A stretch of DNA of 25,104 bases from JAWLCA01 sp050485905 (GTDB lineage: Bacteria > Pseudomonadota > Alphaproteobacteria > Rhodobacterales > Rhodobacteraceae), in contig JBJHCH010000041.1 in assembly GCA_050485905.1 (NCBI GenBank), positions 1 through 25,104 of the forward strand, read 5' to 3'. Within the stretch, counting starts at the first letter, position 1. Each line of letters starts with the position of its first letter. A model generated the notes under the pieces. It saw only the letters and a list, made by a program, of their open reading frames with translations, was not told the DNA's origin and ran no database searches. Shown piece by piece: positions 6,493 through 13,025 of this stretch. The translations under genes and the position numbers were made by a program.

Positions 6493-7800
6493 ATGTCCGA
6501 CCCCGCCTTTCAATTTGGTATCCGCGAGAACCTGAAGCAGTTCTCGCATCAGCTGGTCCAGGTGCTTCTGGTCGGATTTGCCATCGGCATGATGCGCACG
6601 GTGATCCCGGCGCTGGCGGAAAGCGAGTTCGGCGTAGCACGCGGCTCGTTCCTGCTGCTGACCGCCTTCGTCGTGGCCTTCGGGCTGGTCAAGGCGGTGA
6701 TGAATTTCGTCGCTGGCCGAGTGTCGGAACGGATCGGGCGCCAGCGGGTCCTGTTCTGGGGCTGGGTCATTGCATTGCCGATCCCGGTGATGATCTGGGC
6801 CGCGCCGAACTGGGGCTGGATCGTCGCCGCCACGGTGCTGCTGGGCATCAATCAGGGGCTCTGCTGGTCGATGACCCAGACCGCGAAGCTGGACATCACC
6901 CGCGCCGACCAGCGCGGCCTGACGATGGGGCTCAATGAGTTCTCGGGCTATGTCGGCGTGGCGCTGGCCGGCGTGCTGACCGCCTATGCCGCCGAGGCGC
7001 TGGGCGCGCGGCTGGGGCTCCTGGTGTTCGGGATGGCGGTCGTGGTTCTGGCGCTGGTGCTGACCGTGGTCTGGGTCAAGGACACGTTGCCATGGGCAAA
7101 GGCTGAGTCGGCCGCGCACCGTACGCAACCGCCGCGATACCCGCCCCGCTATTCGCCGGGCGTGACCGAGCATCCGAACACGGCAGAAATCCTAGCCCTG
7201 ATGAGCTGGCGCGACCGGCGGCTGGCGGCGCTGTCGCAGGCCGGGCTGGTGGAGAAATTTGTCGATGCACTGGTCTGGGTGATCTTTCCGGTGTTTTTGG
7301 TGACCAAGGGCTCCAGCCTGACCGAAATGGGCTGGATCGTGGGCGTCTACGGGTTCGTCTGGGGCGGGTCGCAGCTGTTCACCGGGCGGCTGTCGGACCA
7401 TGTGGGCCGGTTCTGGCCGAATGTGCTGGGCATGTGGATCTGCGGCGCGGGCGTCGCGATGGTTGTCATGGGCACCGGCGCGCTCTGGTGGTCGGTCTCG
7501 GCCGGGGTGGCGGGCTTCGGCATGGCGCTGCTTTATCCGAACCTCTCGGCTGCGGTGGCCGACATCACCCCGCCCGCCTGGCGCGGCTCGGCGATCGGCA
7601 TCTACCGGTTCTGGCGTGATCTGGGCTATGCCATCGGCGCTCTGGGGCTTGGTCTGGCGGCACATCTGACCGGCGCGATGGAGGCCGCCTTCTGGTTCGT
7701 GGCGCTGTCGATGTTCGCCTCGGGCGCGCTGCTGCTTGTTTGGGGCGAAGAGACCCATCCGCGCCTGAACCCGGCAGGGCCCTTGAAGCCCGAAGCGTGA
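6493..7800 (+). CDS. MFS transporter
   Basis: A 435-residue membrane protein with about 12 hydrophobic helices and the central cytoplasmic loop expected for the major facilitator superfamily. Loop signatures between helices 2 and 3 (NFVAGRVSERIGRQRVLFWG) and the equivalent loop in the second half (FTGRLSDHVGRFWPNVLG) are the duplicated motif A. The ATG at 6493 is chosen; AAGG lies about ten bases upstream, and the frame extending to 6451 would run through the operator. The substrate cannot be read from the sequence. Divergent pairing with an ArsR-rhodanese regulator suggests export of a sulfur-, arsenic- or metal-related toxicant, but this is inference. Confidence 0.85.
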   Translation: MSDPAFQFGIRENLKQFSHQLVQVLLVGFAIGMMRTVIPALAESEFGVARGSFLLLTAFVVAFGLVKAVMNFVAGRVSERIGRQRVLFWGWVIALPIPVMIWAAPNWGWIVAATVLLGINQGLCWSMTQTAKLDITRADQRGLTMGLNEFSGYVGVALAGVLTAYAAEALGARLGLLVFGMAVVVLALVLTVVWVKDTLPWAKAESAAHRTQPPRYPPRYSPGVTEHPNTAEILALMSWRDRRLAALSQAGLVEKFVDALVWVIFPVFLVTKGSSLTEMGWIVGVYGFVWGGSQLFTGRLSDHVGRFWPNVLGMWICGAGVAMVVMGTGALWWSVSAGVAGFGMALLYPNLSAAVADITPPAWRGSAIGIYRFWRDLGYAIGALGLGLAAHLTGAMEAAFWFVALSMFASGALLLVWGEETHPRLNPAGPLKPEA

Positions 7801-7825
7801 AACGCCCCCATGCCGAAGGGGCCAC

Positions 7826-7859
7826 TTCCGCCCGGCACTTCGGTTCGAGCCAGGCGGAA
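7826..7859. terminator. Hairpin between convergent genes
   Basis: TTCCGCC (7826-7832) pairs with GGCGGAA (7853-7859), and inside it GGC pairs with GCC, giving an interrupted stem of about 10 bp. It lies between the stop of the + strand MFS gene and the stop of the - strand DUF305 gene, where a bidirectional terminator is expected. The T-run on the + side (AATTTC) is short. Confidence 0.4.
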
Positions 7860-7887
7860 ATTTCAATGGGACAGGCGGTTGCCGGGT

Positions 7888-8334
7888 TCAATGACCCCGC
7901 GCTGCAAGCCAGTCGCGCAGAAAAGCGATCTCGCCTTCCTGAGCCGCAATGATCTCCTGGGCGAGGGCTCGGATTTCAGGATCCTCGCCATGTTCGAGAA
8001 CGATCTGCGCCATGGCGATGGCGCCTTCATGATGCGGGATCATGCCCCTGGCGAAATCGATATCGGCATCGCCGGTGAACTCGATCGCCATGCCGGCATG
8101 CATGACATCGTTTGCCTCCATATAGGCCCGGGTCGATGGCGAGGCGTCGGCGGGCATGGAGCCATGCGCACCATGGCCCGCGCCGTGGCCCGCACCGTGC
8201 ATGGCCCCGTGATCCATCTGGCCATGGGTGCCGTGCCCGCCGTGGGAACTGGCGACGGACATAGCGCCCCACCCCGCGAACCCGAGGCCAGCGACGAGCG
8301 CCGTTGCGATGATTGCCGATTTGGTCTTGTTCAT
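7888..8334 (-). CDS. DUF305 protein, exported, His-rich
   Basis: A 148-residue protein; GGAAGAG lies just upstream of the ATG at 8334. An N-terminal hydrophobic segment (residues ~7-28) should act as a signal peptide or anchor. Residues ~31-58 are dense in His, Gly and Met (HGGHGTHGQM, then DHGAMHGAGHGAGHGAHG), a probable periplasmic copper-binding stretch. A DUF305 domain follows, with DFARGMIPHHEGAIAMAQ (H101, H102) and a second block LAQEIIAAQEGEI. DUF305 proteins are ferritin-like four-helix-type proteins often encoded with copper resistance genes; no enzymatic activity is established to my knowledge. It lies 41 bases downstream of the copZ-like gene on the same strand and is probably cotranscribed from the CueR-type promoter at 8602-8632. 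Confidence 0.8.
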   Translation of the reverse strand: MNKTKSAIIATALVAGLGFAGWGAMSVASSHGGHGTHGQMDHGAMHGAGHGAGHGAHGSMPADASPSTRAYMEANDVMHAGMAIEFTGDADIDFARGMIPHHEGAIAMAQIVLEHGEDPEIRALAQEIIAAQEGEIAFLRDWLAARGH

Positions 8335-8375
8335 GATCTCTTCCTTTTTGATCGAATTCTGGTTCGACCCAGCAA

Positions 8376-8573
8376 TCACTCGATTGCGGCGACCTCGTAG
8401 CCTTCTGCGCGGATGGCGCTTTCCACGCCTTTCGCATCGTCCGATCCTGAAACCGTAACGCGCGCCCGGGCGCGCTCGATTATCACCTCTGCCTTGGGGG
8501 CGACCCGTTTCACGGCGCGTTGAACCGCCGCCTCGCAATGCCCGCAGGTCATTCCCTTCACGATCAGTTCCAT
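8376..8573 (-). CDS. copZ: CopZ-like copper chaperone (HMA domain)
   Basis: A 65-residue protein that is a single heavy-metal-associated domain. The metal site GMTCGHCEAAV places Cys10 and Cys13 in the canonical MxCxxC loop, and the rest follows the beta-alpha-beta-beta-alpha-beta pattern to GYEVAAIE. The family binds Cu(I) in the cytoplasm and passes it to Cu+ ATPases or to regulators such as CueR. GGAGAG precedes the ATG. It is first behind a CueR-type promoter and is followed by the DUF305 gene. Unlike the two HMA domains of the ATPase in this window, this one has the normal CxxC site. The gene symbol is by analogy. Confidence 0.85.
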   Translation of the reverse strand: MELIVKGMTCGHCEAAVQRAVKRVAPKAEVIIERARARVTVSGSDDAKGVESAIRAEGYEVAAIE

Positions 8574-8601
8574 TGTACTCTCTCCGTTAATCTATGAGGC
8601 A

Positions 8602-8632
8602 CAGATGGGGCTTCCTGTTACGGGAAGGTCAA
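8602..8632 (-). promoter_or_regulatory. CueR/MerR-type promoter for copZ-DUF305
   Basis: Reading the minus strand, TTGACC (8632-8627) is the -35, and CATCTG (8607-8602) can be the -10 at a 19-base spacing, the overlong spacer typical of MerR-family-activated promoters. Within the spacer the dyad CTTCC-N7-GGAAG (8611-8615 and 8623-8627) matches the copper-type CueR operator core (CCTTCC...GGAAGG). It lies 29-59 bases upstream of the copZ start. No MerR-family gene is in the window. Confidence 0.7.
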
Positions 8633-8687
8633 GTGCAAGCCATTATTTTGGTGAGAGAACACGTCGACGTGAAGGAGACGCCTGTAC

Positions 8688-9119
8688 ATGAGACGCCGGG
8701 CCACTTCCTCTGCGGTTGTCCTGATCACTGCCCTGTGCAGTGCTGAGGCTTTTGCCGGGGAAATCGGCCTTGGGCGTGCCCTTTACGCCCAGCATTGTGC
8801 AGCCTGTCACGGCGCAGACCTGGAGGGTGCCCCCGACTGGCAAAGCCGCGGACCGGATGGCCGCTTTCCCGCGCCCCCGCATGACGAGACCGGCCACACC
8901 TGGCATCATGGCGACGCGATGCTGTTCGATTACACGCGCCGTGGCGGGCAGCCCTTTCTCGACGATCTGGGCGTAAGGTTCGATTCCGGCATGCCGGGTT
9001 TCGGCGACGTTCTCAGCGATGCAGAGATCGAAGCGATCCTGGCCTTTATCAGGTCAACCTGGCCCGAGCAGATACGCGCGTTTCAGGCAGCGCGCACCGC
9101 AGCGGAGGGTGCAGACTAG
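8688..9119 (+). CDS. Periplasmic class I cytochrome c
   Basis: A 143-residue protein with a Sec signal peptide (residues ~1-23, ending AEAFAG) and one c-type heme site CAACH (Cys37, Cys40, His41). The probable sixth heme ligand is Met102 in SGMPGFGDVLSD, and a C-terminal helix (AEIEAILAFIRSTWP) completes the class I fold. AGGAG precedes the ATG at 8688 with ten-base spacing. The segment HDETGHTWHHGDAMLFDYT adds four His. It is divergent from the copZ gene and is followed by a membrane protein gene, so a role in envelope electron transfer linked to the metal genes is likely, though its partners are unknown. Confidence 0.85.
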   Translation: MRRRATSSAVVLITALCSAEAFAGEIGLGRALYAQHCAACHGADLEGAPDWQSRGPDGRFPAPPHDETGHTWHHGDAMLFDYTRRGGQPFLDDLGVRFDSGMPGFGDVLSDAEIEAILAFIRSTWPEQIRAFQAARTAAEGAD

Positions 9120-9171
9120 GTCTGGCACCGGCTACGAGCCGCAGCGCTGCGCAAGGCAGGAGCAACACGAC

Positions 9172-9831
9172 ATGGCGACGGAGCCGCAATCTCCTGTGCT
9201 TGCCTGGCTCGACCGGCATTTCTCGGTCGAACTGCCCTTTCTGCGATTTGCCCGAAATGTCGTTCTGCTCTCTCTCGCCGGCCTCGCGCCGACCCTCGCA
9301 CTCTACATCGCGCTGTCGCCAGGACTGTGGCCCCATCTGCTGGCCACAGACGCTGCGCTGGCGCGCTTCCTGCGGCAGATCGTGACCAATGGCCTGCCGG
9401 TTGTCCTTGTCATCAATGCCTTCGGCCTGATCCTCTTTGCGCAACTGCGGAGCCGCCGACTGAGCCCGGTGCGCGCGCTGGCCATCGACATTCCTGCCCG
9501 CATCGGCGCCTTCATCGCCCTTCATGTGGTGATCTACCCGGCTTCGGCGCTCATGTTCGGCTCTTTCGGCGGCGACCCTGGGCAGGGGCTACGCGTCGTC
9601 GGTCCAACGCTGGCACAATCGGCGGCCTTCGCAAACCTCTCCGGCGTTTATCTCTATGCCACGCTCATCAGCGCCCTGCCGCTGCACATGGCGATGGTTG
9701 GCGGAGCGGCGAACAGCATGGGGCTGCGGACGCCAACGACGCCAGCCCTGATGCTTGCGGCTTTGGTCATCTTCGGACTGCAGGCGCTGCTGCTTACCGG
9801 CCTCGCGCTGGTGCTAGGCAGGGGCGCCTGA
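9172..9831 (+). CDS. Uncharacterised multi-spanning membrane protein
   Basis: A 219-residue protein with about five or six hydrophobic helices (for example NVVLLSLAGLAPTLALYIAL, VVLVINAFGLILFA, GAFIALHVVIYPASALMFGS and MLAALVIFGLQALLLTGLAL). AGGAG precedes the ATG at 9172. There is no signal for heme or metal binding apart from scattered His in or next to helices (ALHVVIYP, LPLHMAMVGG). I do not recognise the family. It follows the cytochrome c gene by 52 bases and probably shares its transcript, converging on the end of the long minus-strand run. Confidence 0.6.
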   Translation: MATEPQSPVLAWLDRHFSVELPFLRFARNVVLLSLAGLAPTLALYIALSPGLWPHLLATDAALARFLRQIVTNGLPVVLVINAFGLILFAQLRSRRLSPVRALAIDIPARIGAFIALHVVIYPASALMFGSFGGDPGQGLRVVGPTLAQSAAFANLSGVYLYATLISALPLHMAMVGGAANSMGLRTPTTPALMLAALVIFGLQALLLTGLALVLGRGA

Positions 9832-9851
9832 TCCGGTGTCTGCAAGGAAGT

Positions 9852-9865
9852 CCGCCGGCTGGCGG
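9852..9865. terminator. Tight GC hairpin between convergent operons
   Basis: CCGCC (9852-9856) and GGCGG (9861-9865) flank a four-base loop, directly between the + strand stop at 9831 and the - strand stop at 9886. No T-tract follows on either side, so termination is only suggested by position. Confidence 0.25.
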
Positions 9866-9885
9866 GTGACCGATCTCGCGGGGGA

Positions 9886-10044
9886 TCAATCGGACCGCAT
9901 GCGGGATCGAGTGAAGTTCAAGGCGCGGTCGATTGTCGGCAGACTCGGCATTCTGCGAACCGCCAACTCGGCCAGTCCTGCGATGATCGCGGTAGCAATC
10001 CGCCGAAGCGGGTGCTCGGCCGCAGGCAGATCGCGTTTCCTCAT
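9886..10044 (-). CDS. Small uncharacterised protein, 52 aa, translationally coupled
   Basis: The ATG at 10044 overlaps the TGA of the upstream membrane-protein gene as ATGA, the same arrangement used repeatedly in this run, and the frame stays open for 52 residues to a TGA at 9886. The product is basic, begins MRKRDLPAAEHPLRRIATA and has one weakly hydrophobic helical stretch (ATAIIAGLAELAV) followed by RRMPSLPTIDRALNFTRSR. It has no metal motif. It is the last gene before the convergent + strand gene. Family unknown; the start/stop overlap is the main evidence that it is real. Confidence 0.55.
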   Translation of the reverse strand: MRKRDLPAAEHPLRRIATAIIAGLAELAVRRMPSLPTIDRALNFTRSRMRSD

Positions 10045-10565
10045 GCACCGCCTTCACGGATCACGCGCGCACCCAGCAGGTGCCGGCGGGTCAGCCATAT
10101 CACAAGCGGCGGGATGATCAGCCATTGCATGAGCGGGCTCAGCCCGGTGCCAAGCGGCGGCACCAGCGGCATCGCGTCCGAATAGGTCCAGCGCAGGCTG
10201 ACATTGGTGTAGTAGTATTCAAACCCGACAGTCAGGGCGATGCCGACACCCACGAAGATCAAGACTTGCAGGCGTTCCGGCCGGAGGAGCCAGTCCCGGC
10301 GCCGCGCGGCAAGGCTTGCGATCCAGAAGGCCGTCAGGGCGAAACCCACATCGCCGAAAGTTGCCGACATGCAGAGCTTGATCGCCTCCCAATGCGCCAT
10401 CTCGGCCATGTCTGCATAGGTCGGCACCTGCACGAACTCCCAGACGAAGTGCAGCATGAAGGAAAAGAAGGCGACGGGCAGTTCGGGCACCTCCCACAAG
10501 CCTGCCGGGCGCGCGCCAGCGCCAGCAGCCCGGGCGCGCGCAGCGATTTGGGAACCCGTGTCCAT
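10041..10565 (-). CDS. Uncharacterised membrane protein of copper-gene clusters
   Basis: A 174-residue protein with about four hydrophobic helices. The first ~27 residues are basic and Ala-rich. The most distinctive segment is LHFVWEFVQVPTYADMAEM, then AHWEAIKLCMSATFGDVGFA, with conserved-looking His, Trp, Glu and Cys at the membrane face; I recall homologues with the HF-WE and HW--C--AT-GD pattern near copper ATPase and DUF302 genes, but no assigned function. The start at 10565 shares its A with the DUF302 stop (TGATG), so translation is coupled. The last codons overlap the 52-residue gene. Confidence 0.6.
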   Translation of the reverse strand: MDTGSQIAARARAAGAGARPAGLWEVPELPVAFFSFMLHFVWEFVQVPTYADMAEMAHWEAIKLCMSATFGDVGFALTAFWIASLAARRRDWLLRPERLQVLIFVGVGIALTVGFEYYYTNVSLRWTYSDAMPLVPPLGTGLSPLMQWLIIPPLVIWLTRRHLLGARVIREGGA

Positions 10566-10951
10566 CAGGCGGCCTCGACCGCCTCGACCAGCATCTGGCG
10601 CACCTGGGCCGCGATCTTGTGCAGATCGTCGTTGTTGATGGCCTGCATCGAGGCGACCGGATCGATGGCGCTGATTTCCACGCCACCCTCCACTGCGCGC
10701 AGGATCACGTTGCAGGGCAGCATCGCGCCAACCCGGGGTTCGACCTGAAGGGCCTTGTAGGCCATGGACGGGCTGCAGGCGCCGAGGATGCGGTAATCAT
10801 CGACCTCGGCGCCGATCTTGACCTTCAGGGTGGCCTTGACGTCGATCTCGGTGAGCACGCCGAAGCCCCGCTCGCCCAGCGCCTTGCGGATGCGCCCGTC
10901 CACATCGTCGATCGAGGCATCCGTGATCGTCCGGTCATGCGTGTAACTCAT
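10565..10951 (-). CDS. DUF302 family protein
   Basis: A 128-residue soluble protein with no signal peptide. It has the DUF302 pattern: an N-terminal beta-alpha unit ending KALGERGFGVLTEIDVKATL, a YRILGACSPSMAYKALQVEP segment containing the conserved LGAC-P, then IGAMLPC-like GAMLPCNVILRAVEGG and a C-terminal DP-ASMQAI. DUF302 proteins are small, often cytoplasmic, frequently linked to copper or thiol-oxidation genes, and lack an established biochemical role. The two Cys (in LGACSP and LPCNVI) are candidate metal or redox residues. GGAACGG lies just upstream of the ATG at 10951. It is followed with a one-base overlap by the membrane-protein gene. Confidence 0.8.
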   Translation of the reverse strand: MSYTHDRTITDASIDDVDGRIRKALGERGFGVLTEIDVKATLKVKIGAEVDDYRILGACSPSMAYKALQVEPRVGAMLPCNVILRAVEGGVEISAIDPVASMQAINNDDLHKIAAQVRQMLVEAVEAA

Positions 10952-10963
10952 GGTCCGTTCCTT

Positions 10964-11068
10964 TCATTTCATCAGATACTTGATCAGCGCCGCGATCGCG
11001 AGGCCGACAAGGATCAGGATCAGGATCATCCAGATTCCGCCGAACCCCATTCCCCATCCGTTCATCAT
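10964..11068 (-). CDS. Small single-helix membrane peptide, 34 aa
   Basis: AGGAG lies seven bases before the ATG at 11068, and the peptide reads MMNGWGMGFGGIWMILILIL followed by VGLAIAALIKYLMK, that is, a short Met/Trp/Gly-rich head and one membrane helix with a Lys-rich end. Similar 30-80 residue proteins, some with an added SHOCT domain, are common in copper-resistance operons; here the SHOCT part is absent. A longer in-frame start would run into the Met-rich gene and is not used. It ends 12 bases before the DUF302 start. A role as a small subunit or membrane modulator is inference. Confidence 0.65.
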   Translation of the reverse strand: MMNGWGMGFGGIWMILILILVGLAIAALIKYLMK

Positions 11069-11123
11069 GGCAAGCTCCTTTCGGGTTGGTGCTACGGGTG
11101 GCCCTTGGCCGGGCAGGCCCGCG

Positions 11124-11765
11124 TCAGTCGATCTGCCGGAACAGGCCCGGATATCGGTTGAAGGCGAGGCGCTGGACGAGCGAGCCGTCCACCGTGACGA
11201 TCTCGGCGATGATGCTGCCATCCTCGGCCTCGGTAATCTCGCCGATCTCGAGGCGCGGGTTGCCGTGGCGTTCGAGGAGATGCGACAGGAACGTCTCGAC
11301 GCGGGCCGGTGTCATCTCGGTGGTCGCGCCATGCGGCATGCCATAGAGCGCGCCGGGGCCAAGAGCGTGGCCGCCTATCTGCCCGTGCCGGCCGTGCATC
11401 ATCGGGCCCATCGGCATGCCGTCCATGCCCATCATGCCGCCTCCCATCATGCCTTGGCCCACCATGCCGCGGCCTGGCATCCCCTCGGCCATCGGGCCGC
11501 CGCGCATGCCACCCATCATCCCCTGCATGCCGCCCTCGCCCATCATGCGCATCATCATCTGCATCATCTCGGGCGTCATCATGCCCATCATGCCGGGCGT
11601 CATCGGCGTGTCGGCGTCGGGTGCGTCCGCCTCGGGCGCCGTCGCCTCGACCTCGGGGTGGTGCGCCGCATGGTCGTCATCAGTGGTCTGCGCCATGGCG
11701 CTCATGCTCATCGCGAAAAGGGCGGTCCCGGCAAGAAGGCCGGTCAGTGCGGTTCTGGTCGTCAT
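11124..11765 (-). CDS. Met-rich exported protein, probable periplasmic copper binder
   Basis: A 213-residue protein with GGAGCG before the ATG at 11765 and a Sec signal peptide ending AMAQ near residue 26. An acidic segment with His-His follows, then residues ~54-130 are very rich in Met, Gly and His (for example PGMMGMMTPEMMQMMMRMMG and the MGPMMHGRHGQIGGH segment). Met clusters of this kind bind Cu(I) in the periplasm. The last ~75 residues form a compact region (TPARVETFLSHLLERHGNPR, ITEAEDGSIIAEIVTVDGSL) that I do not recognise. It sits between the BNR-repeat protein and the small membrane peptide. A copper-buffering role is inferred from composition and neighbours. Confidence 0.7.
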   Translation of the reverse strand: MTTRTALTGLLAGTALFAMSMSAMAQTTDDDHAAHHPEVEATAPEADAPDADTPMTPGMMGMMTPEMMQMMMRMMGEGGMQGMMGGMRGGPMAEGMPGRGMVGQGMMGGGMMGMDGMPMGPMMHGRHGQIGGHALGPGALYGMPHGATTEMTPARVETFLSHLLERHGNPRLEIGEITEAEDGSIIAEIVTVDGSLVQRLAFNRYPGLFRQID

Positions 11766-11832
11766 GGTTTCGCTCCATACATCGGGGTTGGTCGCATAAG
11801 TCGCGCGCGGATGAGGGCCGCGCGCGGCGGGG

Positions 11833-12735
11833 TTATTCGATGCCCAGTTGGCGCCAGCTGCGTCCGCCATCCTCGGAGGCCAGCAATTCGCCGTGCTGGG
11901 TCGCGGCGAAGACGCGGTCGGGTGACTGCGGATCGGACGCGAAATAAAGCAGGAACCGATCCTGGAAGCCGGGATGGACGTGTTCCCACTCGGTGTCATC
12001 CTCGGTCCGGCGGACAAGGCCCTCGCCGAGGATGAAGGCATGAAGGATGCCGTCTGCCGTCACGTCGACGAAGCTCACCGGGGCCTGCGCGGGGTGCGCG
12101 CGCCGCCAGTCCCGCGCATCGGCCTCGCTCACGAAAAGCCCGGCCTCGGTCGCGGCATAAAGCCTTTTGGGATCACGCGCCGAGGCGGCGATGTCGATCA
12201 ACCTGTCGGGCGCGTCGGCGACCCGTTCCCAGCTTGTGCCGCCGTCGCGGCTGCGCTGAAGCCCGCCGAAATTGCCCCAGACCGCGGCGGGATCGGCCTT
12301 GCTGATGTCCATCTGGTGGAAGTCCACCGGCCCGTTCACGCCGTCCGAAAGCTTCACCCAGCTCTCGCCGCCGTCGGAACTGGCGATGACGCCCAGATTG
12401 CCGCCCCGCGCGGGGTGCCCGCTGGCGAGGAAGGCCGAGGGCTCGGTTGGATGGGCGACGAAGCCCATCAGGTCGTCGCTGTGATCGGAGACCTGCACGG
12501 TGAGACCGCTCTCGATGTCGAGCGCGTGTAGCCCGTGATGGGTGGCGATCATCAGCCGGTTCGGATCCTGCCGGTCGACCGCCAGTCCGTGGATATGGGT
12601 GCGGGCGAGCAAGTCGGCCAGCGGCGTATCAGCTCGGGCATCGGCGCTGGCGCCGAGCGCCAGCACCCCGCCAAGGCCAAGGGCGCCCATCCCGGAAGCG
12701 ATCACGATACTGCGTCGGGTAATAGTCATCTTCAT
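11833..12735 (-). CDS. F510_1955-type exported BNR-repeat protein
   Basis: A 300-residue protein. The ATG at 12735 is chosen, with AGGAC just upstream. The N-terminus carries a Tat-like signal (ITRRSIVIASGMGALGLGG, cleaved near the Ala-rich stretch around residue 35). The body contains repeated BNR/sialidase-type Asp-box motifs: SSDGGESWVKL, SRDGGTSWERV and SEDGGRSWRQL, with a HIHGLAVD start, consistent with a beta-propeller. Proteins of this group are annotated as F510_1955 family glycosylhydrolase, but the catalytic function is not demonstrated to my knowledge and they recur in copper and metal clusters. It may be a periplasmic metal or partner-binding propeller. It lies 62 bases after the DUF2933 gene. 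Confidence 0.75.
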   Translation of the reverse strand: MKMTITRRSIVIASGMGALGLGGVLALGASADARADTPLADLLARTHIHGLAVDRQDPNRLMIATHHGLHALDIESGLTVQVSDHSDDLMGFVAHPTEPSAFLASGHPARGGNLGVIASSDGGESWVKLSDGVNGPVDFHQMDISKADPAAVWGNFGGLQRSRDGGTSWERVADAPDRLIDIAASARDPKRLYAATEAGLFVSEADARDWRRAHPAQAPVSFVDVTADGILHAFILGEGLVRRTEDDTEWEHVHPGFQDRFLLYFASDPQSPDRVFAATQHGELLASEDGGRSWRQLGIE

Positions 12736-12797
12736 TTCGTCCTGTCCTGCAAGTGGCGCCATGGCACAGCGCGTTTGGCGCTTTGCCATGGATCTCT

Positions 12798-13025
12798 TCA
12801 GTGTCGACCGCTTCCATGGCCGCGATGGATGAAGACATGCATCAACAGGCAGATCGCGAGCGGCAACAGCAGCGGCAAGCTGGCCAGCAGATGCACGCGG
12901 TGCTCGAAGGCGAGCGCCAGCGCCGCACCGGCGAGCACGATGCAGATCGCCAGTCCGGCCGGGGAGCGTAGAAGACCCGCAATCCCGCGGCCCCCGGGCG
13001 GTGCCGGTTTCGGATATTCTTTCAT
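12798..13025 (-). CDS. DUF2933 small membrane protein
   Basis: A 75-residue protein starting in an ATGA overlap with the end of the P-type ATPase gene. It has two membrane helices (RSPAGLAICIVLAGAALALAF and LLASLPLLLPLAICLLMHVF) joined by EHRVH and ends IHRGHGSGRH. This matches the DUF2933 family of small proteins, which occur beside copper ATPases and multicopper oxidases. The His residues at the helix ends may bind metal, but the function is unknown. Its position directly after the ATPase suggests it accompanies the pump. Confidence 0.75.
   Translation of the reverse strand: MKEYPKPAPPGGRGIAGLLRSPAGLAICIVLAGAALALAFEHRVHLLASLPLLLPLAICLLMHVFIHRGHGSGRH

Noticed and set aside
7810..8400. + strand open frame of 196 residues
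   Set aside because: Antisense of the DUF305 gene, which has signal peptide, domain and ribosome site.
10950..12035. Long + strand open frame with an extreme His-rich product opposite the Met-rich gene
   Set aside because: It is the complement of Met (ATG/CAT) codons in the 11124-11765 gene, which has a signal peptide and ribosome site; the His run is an antisense artefact.
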